A program made the translations under genes and the position numbers. Under the pieces are notes generated by a model. It saw only the letters and a program-made list of their open reading frames with translations. It did no database searches and was not told the origin of the DNA. Shown here in pieces: positions 1 to 7,708 of a stretch of 64,000 nucleotides of DNA; positions within the stretch are counted from its first letter, which is position 1; every line of letters starts with the position of its first letter. This stretch comes from Pontibacillus yanchengensis (GTDB lineage: Bacteria > Bacillota > Bacilli > Bacillales > BH030062): contig NZ_WMEU01000001.1 in the NCBI RefSeq assembly GCF_009856295.1, positions 682,001-746,000 on the forward strand, written 5' to 3'.

Positions 1-409
1 TTGCTTGAATGGTCTCTACCCCAACTAAAATATTTCCTTGAACAGCATAATTATCACTGGCATGCCCTCCTGCATATGAGTAACAATTCACCCCTGTATA
101 TGTAGCAGAACCACCTCTTGCATCAACGATTCCTACCTGACGCATGTCCCGTCCACTATCCTCATTAATTAAATGTTTGATTACTTCTTCAGGCTCTACA
201 CCTTGCTCCAAAAGCGATAATCCTCTAGGGCCATAAGAAGGATTTGCAAGGGATTGAGTTGCAACAGCCCCTACTCCAGCTTTAGCCCATGGAACAACAG
301 AGCCTACTCCTAAAAACTTTGATTGAACAGCTACACCTATCTCTCCTGTTGCAGGGTCATAACCTACGACAGAAAATGTAGCGACAAGATGATTCGAACT
401 ATAACTCAC
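1..409 (-). CDS. DUF1028 family protein, 3' end outside window
   Basis: Translating the minus strand from a GTG at 409 gives an open frame with no stop to the window edge, about 136 residues. The start MSYSSNHLVATFSVVGYD, then GEIGVAVQSKFLGVG and GVGAVATQSLANPSYGPRGL, is the pattern of the DUF1028 family, which has an Ntn-hydrolase-like fold; its substrate is not established. A GGAGG ribosome binding site (417-421) lies 7 nt upstream of the GTG. The C-terminal half is missing because the window ends, so nothing can be said about a downstream peptidoglycan-binding or other domain. Family assignment is from recognised sequence pattern, the biochemical role is unknown. Confidence 0.8.
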   Translation of the reverse strand, partial: MSYSSNHLVATFSVVGYDPATGEIGVAVQSKFLGVGSVVPWAKAGVGAVATQSLANPSYGPRGLSLLEQGVEPEEVIKHLINEDSGRDMRQVGIVDARGGSATYTGVNCYSYAGGHASDNYAVQGNILVGVETIQA

Positions 410-572
410 CTATATTCCTCCTTATTTTCATCTTCTTTATTGTATTAGGTATTGTTTTGTTTCATAACAACGTAGTAAAAAGGCTATATTTTTTTAATTT
501 TCAACATGTTTATCCATTTTTATCTTAACCTAAACTACATACCATTACAGCTTAAAAGAAGGAGAAGTATAT

Positions 573-911
573 GTGATGAATCTGTTCATGATGTTTTTTT
601 GTATGTTTATTGTTCTACTTGGTGTACCGATTGGATACTCCTACTCAAGATTTATGATGAGATACACTCCATATTATGTTCCTCATGTTTATGTTTCAAT
701 GGTGATTCACATATTATTTGGTTACCTTGCTTTATTATATTGGTTTTATTACGCCTATGAAGATGCACCCTTGATATGGTATAAAGGGACGATAATCGGT
801 GCTTGGATTTCGCTCATTGGGTTATTAATACTTTTAACAATATTATCACTACAAAAGAAACAACTTTGTTGTGAAGAACAAAATCGCGAGCATCCGTCTA
901 GCGACGAATGA
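573..911 (+). CDS. Small membrane protein, unknown function
   Basis: A 112-residue protein (111 if the ATG at 576 is used) with three predicted membrane segments: residues about 3-22, 37-61 and 71-93, followed by a short charged tail containing a CC pair (QLCCEEQNREHPSSDE). A GGAG ribosome binding site at 561-564 is 8 nt before the GTG at 573 and 11 nt before the ATG. It is divergent from the DUF1028 gene and followed by a dispersed repeat, so it appears to be a single-gene unit. No family is recognised; a role in the membrane is all that can be inferred. Confidence 0.6.
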   Translation: MMNLFMMFFCMFIVLLGVPIGYSYSRFMMRYTPYYVPHVYVSMVIHILFGYLALLYWFYYAYEDAPLIWYKGTIIGAWISLIGLLILLTILSLQKKQLCCEEQNREHPSSDE

Positions 912-1130
912 GCTGAAGCACACATCACGTAGGTTTATAGCAACTCACCTTAGAACATTACCTAAATAAGCAGGAGATAAAGGAAACACGAAAAACATGA
1001 GTGATCCGATGTTAACTTATCGTACTGAAGTGAGGGAAATACACTAGTCGTTGCGCGCTGGAGCTGGATTTGGCCTCTATACTTATTAGGTACTCCACAA
1101 GACAACATTTTTTCTATTTCCTAGACAAGC
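898..1130 (+). repeat. Family A dispersed intergenic element, copy A1 (diverged)
   Basis: Starts near TCTAGCGACGAATGAG and ends after GCGCTGGAGCTGGATTTGG. It shares with the other copies the block GATAAAGGAAACACGA (977-992), a diverged form of GATGTTGACTTATCGTA, and the right end CTAGTCG...GCGCTGGAGC. The tail after GCGCTGGAGC (CCTCTATA..., ACAACATTTTT, TTTCCTAGA) also matches copy A4. The central core hairpin is not recognisable here. Confidence 0.7.
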
Positions 1131-1135
1131 ACCAA

Positions 1136-1170
1136 AAGAGGGTAATCATCCACATGGGTGAAACCCTCTT
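1136..1170 (-). terminator. Putative terminator of the BCCT transporter gene
   Basis: Inverted repeat AAGAGGGT (1136-1143) and ACCCTCTT (1163-1170), 37 nt past the stop of the minus-strand transporter gene. The T-run on the minus side is short (TTTT), so termination efficiency is uncertain. Confidence 0.5.
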
Positions 1171-1206
1171 CCTTATTTCTTTATTATCTTCAACACGCTT
1201 TGTAAG

Positions 1207-2904
1207 TTACTCTCTATCATTATGTGGCTTATCATCCTCGCCACGATCTTTATCCTTTTCTTCCTCTTCAAAATGAGCATCTACAGGTCCTTGCTTCTTG
1301 TCTTGTTTCTTCTTCTTACGACGTCGAACTCGTTCAAGAATCTTCTTATAATTTAAAGCAAATGTCTTCGGCTTATAGTGTTCTGATGCTTGAATGTCAC
1401 TCGTAGATGCTTTCATGAAGGACCACCCCAACATAATCATTATGAAGAGAAGTGGAAACCCTCCTACAATTGCTGCTGTCTGTAATGTACCGAGTCCACC
1501 TAAGAACATCAATACTAGTGGAAGTAAACACAGGGAGAATGCCCAGAATAAACGATTCCACCTTATAGGCTCATCTTCTACTTCTTTTTGTACAACAGAG
1601 GCTAAAATGTAGGAACTTGAGTCAAATGTAGTTGCCAAGAAAATAATGGCTAAAATCGTAAAGATGAAAATCATAAAGGTCCCTAACGGTAGTTGACCTA
1701 TAATTTCAATAATCGCCTTTGGAGCACCTTGGTCGTTTAAGATACCCACTACATCAAATTGTCCAGTCAGTTGTAGATTTAACCCGTAGTTTCCTATAAT
1801 ACCAAAGAACAATACGCTTCCAATTGTTCCGTAAAGTATTGTACCAATAATCATTTGGCGAATAGATCGTCCACGTGAAATTTTGGCTACAAACAATCCA
1901 ACAAACGGTGCATAAACTAGCCACCATGCCCAATAAAAAACGGTCCATGCTTCTGGAAATCCTGTCTTATCGTATGGACCCAATTTATTATAAGGTTCTG
2001 TCCATGTACTCATATGGAAAAAGTTATCCAATAATAACCCAATACTGTTTGTAGTTGTTTCAGAAAGAAACCTCGTAGGCCCTACAACAAAAACGAAGGC
2101 AAGCAAGAAAAAAGATAACCATAAGTTAAGATCACTTAAAATTTTAATCCCTTTTCGGAGCCCTGAGTAAGCACTGATTGCGAATATCGCTGTAACAAGA
2201 GCCAATATAAATGTTTTCATAACCATATTTACAGGTAGTCCTGTTAAGCTATTGATTCCTTCTGCAATCATTGGTGTACCTAACGCAAGTGTAGTCCCTG
2301 CCCCACCTAGCAAGCCAAACATAAATAATACATCAATAATTGTCCCTGCTGGTCCATCAGCATACTTTCCAATCAATGGACGAGTTGCTTCACTAACTTT
2401 TAAAACAGGTTTTTTTCGTACATAGTAAAAGTACGATATCGGTAAGGCTGGTAGTGTGTATATTGCCCATGCAATGGGCCCCCAGTGAAAAATACCATAC
2501 GTAGATGCCCATGCAATCGCCTCTTCTGTACCAGGTTCAATTCCGAATGGCGGACCTTGGTAATAATACGCCCATTCAATTGTGCCCCAATACAAAATAC
2601 TTGAGCCAATCCCTGCACAAAATAACATCCCAGCCCATGAGAAGTTATTAAACTCCGGTTTCTCATTCGCCTCACCCAATTTAACTCGGCCATTATCACT
2701 AACTGCAACATATATTAGGAAGAAGAAAATCCCCAATCCAACTAAAAGATAAAGTACTCCAAAGTTGGTAGTAACGAATGTGTTAGCAAGATTAACGTAT
2801 TCCGCTCCTTTATCAGGAAAGATTACTAACGGAACAATAACGAGTAATAGTAAGATAAATGCTCCTAAGAATGTAGGCCAATCGATAAGCCGATTTTTGT
2901 TCAT
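1207..2904 (-). CDS. BCCT family glycine betaine/choline-type osmolyte transporter
   Basis: A 565-residue membrane protein of the betaine-choline-carnitine transporter family, which imports compatible solutes during osmotic stress. The family signature is visible: aromatic-rich FYWAWWLVYAPFVGLF followed by AKISRGRSIRQ (about 323-350), and the TM3 segment GIGSSILYWGTIEWAYYY (about 98-115) whose glycines suit the cation-coupled OpuD/BetP-type members. Twelve hydrophobic segments are followed by a strongly charged C-terminal tail (about 520-565, RRRKKKKQDKKQ then EEEEKDKDRGEDD); such tails act as osmosensors in BetP, so a sensing role here is inference. Start ATG at 2904 has an upstream AAGGAGA site. 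The exact substrate (betaine, choline, ectoine) cannot be read from sequence. Confidence 0.93.
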   Translation of the reverse strand: MNKNRLIDWPTFLGAFILLLLVIVPLVIFPDKGAEYVNLANTFVTTNFGVLYLLVGLGIFFFLIYVAVSDNGRVKLGEANEKPEFNNFSWAGMLFCAGIGSSILYWGTIEWAYYYQGPPFGIEPGTEEAIAWASTYGIFHWGPIAWAIYTLPALPISYFYYVRKKPVLKVSEATRPLIGKYADGPAGTIIDVLFMFGLLGGAGTTLALGTPMIAEGINSLTGLPVNMVMKTFILALVTAIFAISAYSGLRKGIKILSDLNLWLSFFLLAFVFVVGPTRFLSETTTNSIGLLLDNFFHMSTWTEPYNKLGPYDKTGFPEAWTVFYWAWWLVYAPFVGLFVAKISRGRSIRQMIIGTILYGTIGSVLFFGIIGNYGLNLQLTGQFDVVGILNDQGAPKAIIEIIGQLPLGTFMIFIFTILAIIFLATTFDSSSYILASVVQKEVEDEPIRWNRLFWAFSLCLLPLVLMFLGGLGTLQTAAIVGGFPLLFIMIMLGWSFMKASTSDIQASEHYKPKTFALNYKKILERVRRRKKKKQDKKQGPVDAHFEEEEKDKDRGEDDKPHNDRE

Positions 2905-3236
2905 GATAACGTATCTCCTTTTCTTGATGGCTTTGTACTATGTTGTACTCTTATATTGAACAAGAAAAGGTTTTTTATGCTAGATGAAAGAAATCTCTTT
3001 TAATAATAGAATTTGAAATTTTTATCAATTTATAATATTTATAAAAAACATACTACTATGGTTTACAGACTTGTATAGGCATGTTAACTTACACGATGGA
3101 AAACAAATCAATGGCATTTTGTTTTATTCCTTTAAATGTATGTAACGCTTTTAACATAAAAAGCAGCAGATTCTAGATAGAATCAGTGGCTTTTTGCGGT
3201 GTTTATAGGTAATTGAATATCGAGGAGGATCTAACC
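2905..3236. other. AT-rich intergenic gap with a terminator-like hairpin in the leader of the 3D gene
   Basis: The gap holds the divergent control regions of the BCCT gene and the following 3D-domain gene. At 3158-3195 AAAAAGC...GCTTTTT encloses GATTCT/AGAATC with an AGAT loop and ends in five T, about 40 nt before the 3D-gene ATG. It could be an attenuator or just a terminator. I looked for a ydaO (c-di-AMP) aptamer, common before such genes, and could not find its conserved blocks. Confidence 0.5.
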
Positions 3237-3806
3237 ATGAATAGAATAATGAGAATAATTGTAGGCGCCGTTGCCTTTTTTGGATATATTGGTCTGAGTG
3301 CTTTTCATGTACAAGCATTGGAAACGGAGGAGGGTACCGTTTCCTCAGCTAATCAAACGACCAAGAAAGATGAAGCACCAAGTGCATTCTTAGCTTCTGA
3401 AATTCCTGTTAAGAGTGTGAATCTTGCTAAGAAAAAAGATACACCAACATTAAACAACGACAACGCTTCTAAGGATGTGGAATCAAAAAAAACGGAACAA
3501 AACGTAGAACGAACGCTTAAAGTTGAGGCAACAGCTTACACAGCAAATTGCGATGGTTGTATAGGTATTACGAAAACAGGAATCAATCTTTTAGAAAATC
3601 CTAACAAGAAGGTTATCGCAGTCGATCCAAGTGTTATCCCTCTTGGTTCTATCGTTCATGTGGAAGGTTATGGAAAAGCAGTAGCTGGTGACATCGGTAG
3701 TGCTATTCAAGGTAACCGCATTGATGTTTTTATACCAAACCGTAACAATGCGCTAAACTTTGGTCGTCGCCATGGTGTAACTGTTAAAATCTTAGAGGAA
3801 GCTTAA
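3237..3806 (+). CDS. Secreted 3D-domain cell-wall protein (YocH/YuiC-like), paralogue 1
   Basis: The ATG at 3237 is preferred over an upstream TTG at 3213 because GAGGAGG sits at 3222-3228; this gives 189 residues. It has an N-terminal signal peptide (hydrophobic stretch through GYIGLSAFHVQA), a low-complexity Lys/Asn/Asp-rich linker, and a C-terminal 3D domain named for its three aspartates: TAYTANCDGC, VIAVDPSVIPLG, AVAGDIGSAIQGNRIDVFI. The 3D fold resembles MltA lytic transglycosylases and is found in YocH, YuiC and Rpf/Sps proteins acting on peptidoglycan. There is no LysM domain, unlike YocH. A strong paralogue lies 1.5 kb downstream. Wall remodelling is inferred from the family. Confidence 0.88.
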   Translation: MNRIMRIIVGAVAFFGYIGLSAFHVQALETEEGTVSSANQTTKKDEAPSAFLASEIPVKSVNLAKKKDTPTLNNDNASKDVESKKTEQNVERTLKVEATAYTANCDGCIGITKTGINLLENPNKKVIAVDPSVIPLGSIVHVEGYGKAVAGDIGSAIQGNRIDVFIPNRNNALNFGRRHGVTVKILEEA

Positions 3807-3817
3807 TTTAGTCATGC

Positions 3818-3854
3818 AAAATAGCCCCTTACTATGTATAGGGGCTATTTTTTG
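3818..3854. terminator. Bidirectional intrinsic terminator
   Basis: Perfect stem AAAATAGCCCC (3818-3828) and GGGGCTATTTT (3841-3851) with a T-run on the plus strand and an A-run/T-run on the minus side. It lies between the convergent 3D-domain gene and the M24 peptidase gene and probably serves both. Confidence 0.88.
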
Positions 3855-3909
3855 CATCTATAATCTTTTTCCCAAGAGAAGAAGGACGTTAAACACACAG
3901 TACATATAA

Positions 3910-5010
3910 CTATTTAATAATTTGCAACTCTTTTGGATAAGAGGTTAACGTCTCGTAACCGTCCTTAGTAATCAGCACATCATCTTCAATCCGAACGCCG
4001 CCAATATTCGGATCATAAATACCTGGCTCAATCGTGTATGTCATCCCTACTTGGAGCTTATCATTATTTAGATGGCTCATAGAGGGAAATTCATGGACAT
4101 TAATACCTAAACCATGACCAATACGATGGGGGAATCTATCTCCATAACCAGCATTTGTAATAATGTCACGTGCGATTTGATCCAATTCCCCAATTCTTGT
4201 ACCAGGCTTACTCGCTTCTAGGGAGGCCATTTGAGCTTTAAGAACGGTGTTATAAAGGGTTTCCTGCTCATCGCTAGCACCTTGATACACAAACGTACGC
4301 GTTATATCGGATGTGTATCCATCAAGCACAACGCCAAGGTCAAACAATACAAAATCTCCAGGTTTCAATGATCGCTTTCCTGGATTACCATGAGGATGAC
4401 CGGACTTTTCACCAAACAGGACCATCGTTGAGAAGGACATTTCTCTAATACCTTTTTTCTTTAATTCATACTCAATGGTAGCGAGAACCTCCATCTCAGT
4501 TACACCTTGATGTAGTGCTTCCACACCGACTTTCACGCCATAATCAGCCATATCAGCTGCCTTACGCATAATGTCAATTTCAGATTGGTCTTTTATAACC
4601 CGCATATAATTTAGTTTTTTCTCTGCAGAAGATACTTGTGCATGCGGAAATAATCCAATCAAAGCTTGACTTCGACGAAATGGTAAGATTTCTTCCTCAA
4701 AGGCAATCTGGTTCACTTCAGGAAGTTTTCTCTTTCCAATCGCTTCTTTAGCTAATTGCCATGGATCCTCATGATCAGCATAACCAATTATTTCAGAAGA
4801 CCAACCTGCCTCAATAGCTTGCTGCTTTTCCATACCTGGTAATATAAATAAAGGTTCAGCATTCTGAAAGATAAACAGTCCCATTAATCTTTCATGGGGA
4901 TCTGTATGGAAATTAGTAAGGTAAAAAACATTTTCTGTAGAGTTTAGAAATACAACATCTATTTGTTGTTCTTCCATCCAACTGGTTAATTCATTTATTC
5001 GATTTCTCAA
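3910..5010 (-). CDS. M24B family Xaa-Pro aminopeptidase/dipeptidase
   Basis: A 366-residue cytosolic metallopeptidase that cleaves X-Pro bonds. It has the N-terminal creatinase-like domain (about 1-130) and the pita-bread catalytic domain with the expected five metal ligands: the two aspartates in FDLGVVLDGYTSDITRTF, the His in RIGHGLGINVHE, the Glu in YTIEPGIY, and the Glu in GVRIEDDVLIT. Length is usual for YqhT/YkvY-type enzymes. The start is a TTG at 5010 preceded by AAGGGG. It is a monocistronic minus-strand gene wedged between the two 3D-domain paralogues, a layout suggesting that duplication of the 3D gene spanned it or that the gene was inserted between them. Confidence 0.92.
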   Translation of the reverse strand: MRNRINELTSWMEEQQIDVVFLNSTENVFYLTNFHTDPHERLMGLFIFQNAEPLFILPGMEKQQAIEAGWSSEIIGYADHEDPWQLAKEAIGKRKLPEVNQIAFEEEILPFRRSQALIGLFPHAQVSSAEKKLNYMRVIKDQSEIDIMRKAADMADYGVKVGVEALHQGVTEMEVLATIEYELKKKGIREMSFSTMVLFGEKSGHPHGNPGKRSLKPGDFVLFDLGVVLDGYTSDITRTFVYQGASDEQETLYNTVLKAQMASLEASKPGTRIGELDQIARDIITNAGYGDRFPHRIGHGLGINVHEFPSMSHLNNDKLQVGMTYTIEPGIYDPNIGGVRIEDDVLITKDGYETLTSYPKELQIIK

Positions 5011-5218
5011 GATAACACCCCTTCTATTAACCTTCAGATAAGTTATGTACTCTCCTCTTTCTATAATACGTTATTATCAAAAAACCGGAAAGACCTCCAC
5101 AGCTATGTAGTATGACAGCAGGAATACAAAACTGTTGTTATTTGTAATTATTGTAACCTTTGTCTTCAATTTGTAGCCTAAATGTCACCAGCCATTAATG
5201 GGATTGTCCTAGGTCCAT

Positions 5219-5227
5219 TGTTATAAT
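5219..5227 (+). promoter_or_regulatory. Extended -10 promoter for the second 3D-domain gene
   Basis: TGTTATAAT (5219-5227) matches an extended -10 element, 32 nt before the ATG at 5260. No good -35 is present at 16-18 nt spacing; TTGTCC at 5204-5209 is only 12 nt away. Confidence 0.45.
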
Positions 5228-5259
5228 TTTATTAGTCGAAGAAAGACAGGAGGAATATC

Positions 5260-5820
5260 ATGAAAAAATTAATCATGACGTCTATCGCTACTATCCTCAT
5301 TGGCCTAGGTTTTGCAGGTACAACTTTACTAGAGAATAAAGAACTGCATGCACAAACCTTAAAGAACACAACTGAAAATACAGATGCAGCAAACGTTAGT
5401 GAAAACAAAACAAATCTAGATAAAAAAACGTCAACAGTTACCTATATAAATGAACAAGAAAAGAAAGCTGTCCAGCACGCATCTTCACAAAAAGGACAAG
5501 CAGCACAATCTAAACAAAAAACACAATCCAACAAAACGATTACAATGGAAGCAACAGCTTATACAGCAAATTGCGCTGGTTGTAGTGGAGTAACAAGAAC
5601 TGGTATTAACCTTAAAGCAAATCCTAATCAAAAAGTGATTGCAGTAGATCCAAATGTTATCCCTCTAGGCACGAAAGTTCATGTAGAGGGATATGGAACT
5701 GCAGTTGCAGGTGATATTGGGAGTGACATCCAAGGCAACCGCATTGATGTCTTCATCCCAAGCAGACAAAACGCACTTGATTTCGGTCGTAAACAAGTTA
5801 AGGTTACAATTCTATCCTAA
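5260..5820 (+). CDS. Secreted 3D-domain cell-wall protein, paralogue 2
   Basis: A 186-residue protein starting at ATG 5260 with AGGAGG at 5249-5254. An N-terminal signal peptide (about 1-31) is followed by a long Gln/Lys/Thr-rich linker (to about residue 95) and the 3D domain TAYTANCAGC, VIAVDPNVIPLG, TAVAGDIGSDIQGNRIDVFI. The catalytic-type aspartates match those of paralogue 1, and the two domains are nearly identical over 90 residues while signal peptides and linkers differ. That pattern fits an old tandem duplication with purifying selection on the catalytic domain. Peptidoglycan as substrate is inferred from the family. Confidence 0.88.
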   Translation: MKKLIMTSIATILIGLGFAGTTLLENKELHAQTLKNTTENTDAANVSENKTNLDKKTSTVTYINEQEKKAVQHASSQKGQAAQSKQKTQSNKTITMEATAYTANCAGCSGVTRTGINLKANPNQKVIAVDPNVIPLGTKVHVEGYGTAVAGDIGSDIQGNRIDVFIPSRQNALDFGRKQVKVTILS

Positions 5821-5832
5821 AGACATGAAAAG

Positions 5833-5864
5833 AGATGCCCTATTGTAAAGGGCATCTTTTTTTT
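5833..5864 (+). terminator. Intrinsic terminator of the second 3D-domain gene
   Basis: Stem AGATGCCC (5833-5840) / GGGCATCT (5850-5857) followed by eight T. Confidence 0.9.
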
Positions 5865-5937
5865 AATAGGTCAAACTATACCGCTCATTCACGATAAATC
5901 GTGTATATTCATTATTACTACACAAACACTAATAAAG

Positions 5938-5985
5938 AAAAGCGCTGGAGCTAGATATATAAGCGCCAAAATTTTTTGCTTTTCT
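5938..5985 (+). repeat. Family A element remnant A2
   Basis: Only the right end, AGCGCTGGAGCTAGATAT then AAGCGCCA, remains; it matches GCGCTGGAGCTAGACATG of copies A7 and A8. Confidence 0.6.
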
Positions 5986-6010
5986 GTACTAATAAAAAAG
6001 GTTAGAGGTT

Positions 6011-6358
6011 ATGTTTATGACACGTATACTTATTAGTCTGGTTTTTGTTTCTTCTATTATAAACAATCCCTTTGTCCTACCCACTTCCCCAGTAATTCAA
6101 GGAGTTGTTGCACAACCTGAGATTCCTTCCTATGCTAAGTGGGGCCAAATGGCTGTTAAAAAGACACAAGAAAAATATCCAAATGCTAAGGTGAAGGATT
6201 ATCTTCACATTGGAAGGTCGTCCAAAAATGGTACTTCTGTAGAACAATTCAAGTTGTGGGTAAGAGAAAGTGGTAAAGAGTACCCAGTTTACGTTGATAT
6301 TGAGTTTGATACGAAGACTGAGAAATTTATTAACATTAGCATTAAAAAAGGAAACTAA
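6011..6358 (+). CDS. Secreted DUF3889 family protein (YqzG-like)
   Basis: A 115-residue protein with an N-terminal signal peptide (hydrophobic MTRILISLVFVSSIINNPF) and a mature domain of about 80 residues: SYAKWGQMAVKKTQEKYP, VKDYLHIGRSS, EQFKLWVRESGKEYPVYVDI. This is the pattern of DUF3889 proteins such as B. subtilis YqzG, whose function is not known; the fold resembles PepSY-like peptides. Starts at 6011 and 6017 are both possible after TTAGAGG (6001-6007). A terminator follows immediately, so it is transcribed alone. Confidence 0.8.
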   Translation: MFMTRILISLVFVSSIINNPFVLPTSPVIQGVVAQPEIPSYAKWGQMAVKKTQEKYPNAKVKDYLHIGRSSKNGTSVEQFKLWVRESGKEYPVYVDIEFDTKTEKFINISIKKGN

Positions 6359-6362
6359 ACCA

Positions 6363-6395
6363 AAGCTCAGAGAACCATTTCTCTGAGCTTTTTAC
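6363..6395 (+). terminator. Intrinsic terminator
   Basis: Stem AAGCTCAGAGA (6363-6373) / TCTCTGAGCTT (6380-6390) with a five-T run, just after the DUF3889 gene. Confidence 0.9.
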
Positions 6396-6439
6396 AATAG
6401 GCTTTGTTAAAGCTTGTTATTAACATTCCATTATTGCCC

Positions 6440-6745
6440 CATTGTAGACCGTCAGAAGATATTCAAATACCTCAACCTCTCTAACTTCGCAATGTTTCCG
6501 TTTTCCCCCGCAGGAGGTGGCCGTGGAACAAGGAGACTCCCGTCGGAGAAAGAGGTAGGCAAGATCCCCTGAGGGTGTTTTTCCCTGAAGGTAGCTCGCC
6601 AGCTCGCCGGCAGGACGCGAGTTGTTCCACGACCACCTTTATTCTAACTAAATCTACGGAAACATCCCTCTTTCGGGATTACCAGATTTATCTCGAATTC
6701 AAGTCTTCCACACTATGCCTCGTTTGTTGAATAACTTTTCATTTC
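6440..6745. repeat. Family B palindromic element, copy B1
   Basis: Left arm begins near CATTATTGCCCCATTG, then GCAATGTTTCCG; right arm ends ACGGAAACATCCCTC, TTATCTCGAATTCAAGTCTT, TATGCCTCGTTTGTTGAA. Inner stem: 6516-6531 pairs with 6622-6637 (GGTGGCCGTGGAACAA against TTGTTCCACGACCACC, one mismatch). The central part (CCCTGAGGGTG...CCCTGAAGG) recurs reversed in copy B3 but the core GTTCGAC hairpin is absent. No ORF of note. Confidence 0.85.
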
Positions 6746-6810
6746 TTTAAAACCAACAGCATCCTTTAACTAAGCGTTACAACATTAAATTGAAAAGGTT
6801 TTTTTATTAT

Positions 6811-7368
6811 TCATAGCTTGAAATAGTGACTTAAGTGTGAGTTCAAATCTCTTAAGTACGCTTCTACATCTGGCTTTTTCTTGACATCAAAACAGGAAAA
6901 CGTCGGTAATTTTTGCAACCCAGCATATTTATGACTCAAATATAGATGGAATAAAACATCATCGACACCTCTCCCTTCAAAAAACAAATCCTTGTTATGA
7001 AAAGCAGAACTTGGTGCATTCCACGTTGTAGAGAACATATACTTTTTACCGGTCAATTTGCCCCCACCAATACCATATTTGTCTGTTTTACCTGTAAAGT
7101 AAACTCCATGTTCATGTGTGATGTCCAAATACTTCTTAAACAGCGCAGGAACACTGTAATTATAGATTGGAGTCTGATAGATAATATAGTCAGCCCACTT
7201 TACTTTTCGTTGTTCTTCTTCTTTATCAAAACCATCCTGTAAAACGGTAGTATCTACATGATAATGGTTAGATAATTTTTCCACTATATATTGAAACAAA
7301 ATGCCATTTAATTCACCTCTAGAGTGCTTGTAATACTCATGACCGTTTAATACCAATATATTCTCCAT
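6811..7368 (-). CDS. NAD(P)H:quinone reductase, MdaB/flavodoxin-fold family
   Basis: A 185-residue flavodoxin-like-fold protein. The start MENILVLNGHEYY and the segment WADYIIYQTPIYNYSVPALFKKYLD (about 62-86) with GKKYMFSTTWNAP (about 109-121) match MdaB-type FMN/FAD NAD(P)H dehydrogenases, which reduce quinones by two electrons and protect from quinone stress. The length is typical. The ATG at 7368 is followed by a good coding start and the divergent neighbour is hutH. The precise substrate is unknown. It has no co-directional partner within 400 bp. Confidence 0.85.
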   Translation of the reverse strand: MENILVLNGHEYYKHSRGELNGILFQYIVEKLSNHYHVDTTVLQDGFDKEEEQRKVKWADYIIYQTPIYNYSVPALFKKYLDITHEHGVYFTGKTDKYGIGGGKLTGKKYMFSTTWNAPSSAFHNKDLFFEGRGVDDVLFHLYLSHKYAGLQKLPTFSCFDVKKKPDVEAYLRDLNSHLSHYFKL

Positions 7369-7708
7369 ATCATACTCCTTTATATCATTTAATCAGCAAG
7401 ATTATCTTCTGTTTCCTACATCATACTCCATAAGATCACCTTCTTAAAACTAACTTGTTTTATGCTTACAATCTCTAACTTTCCTTCAACCTGCTAATGA
7501 ATCAGCACCTTATCACAGTCGATTGCGCGCTTTTGTATGGAAGCATACAATAAAGATTAACTTTTAAAATTTTTAAAAAATAAAAAAGCTAACAGATAAA
7601 TTCTTTATATAACAGTTAAACACATATAGACGATGTGTTACTGTAATCGTATTTTTTAACAAATCACATACTTTTCAAAAAGTTATGGAGAAAAGGAGGT
7701 TTGATTCG
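7369..7708 (+). promoter_or_regulatory. Control region between the quinone reductase gene and hutH
   Basis: The 340-nt gap includes a perfect 6+4+6 palindrome TGTATGGAAGCATACA at 7534-7549, an operator candidate, and a weak hairpin ACGAT (7630-7634) / ATCGT (7646-7650) followed by six T, which could be an attenuator. B. subtilis hut is controlled by HutP antitermination and CcpA/CodY; no hutP gene is near. The palindrome lacks the central CG of a cre site. Confidence 0.5.

Noticed and set aside
3130..3156. cre site TGTAACGCTTTTAACA
   Set aside because: The CG is off by one from the cre centre and spacing is wrong.
2950..3210. ydaO (c-di-AMP) riboswitch upstream of the first 3D gene
   Set aside because: Only a terminator-like hairpin is there; the aptamer consensus blocks are missing.
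5108..5180. WalR (YycF) box upstream of the second 3D gene
   Set aside because: TGTTAT, TGTAAT and TGTAAC occur, but their spacings (1 and 3 nt) do not fit the TGTWAN-N5-TGTWAN rule.
7534..7549. cre site at the hutH palindrome
   Set aside because: The centre is GAAG rather than CG; kept only as an unspecific operator candidate.
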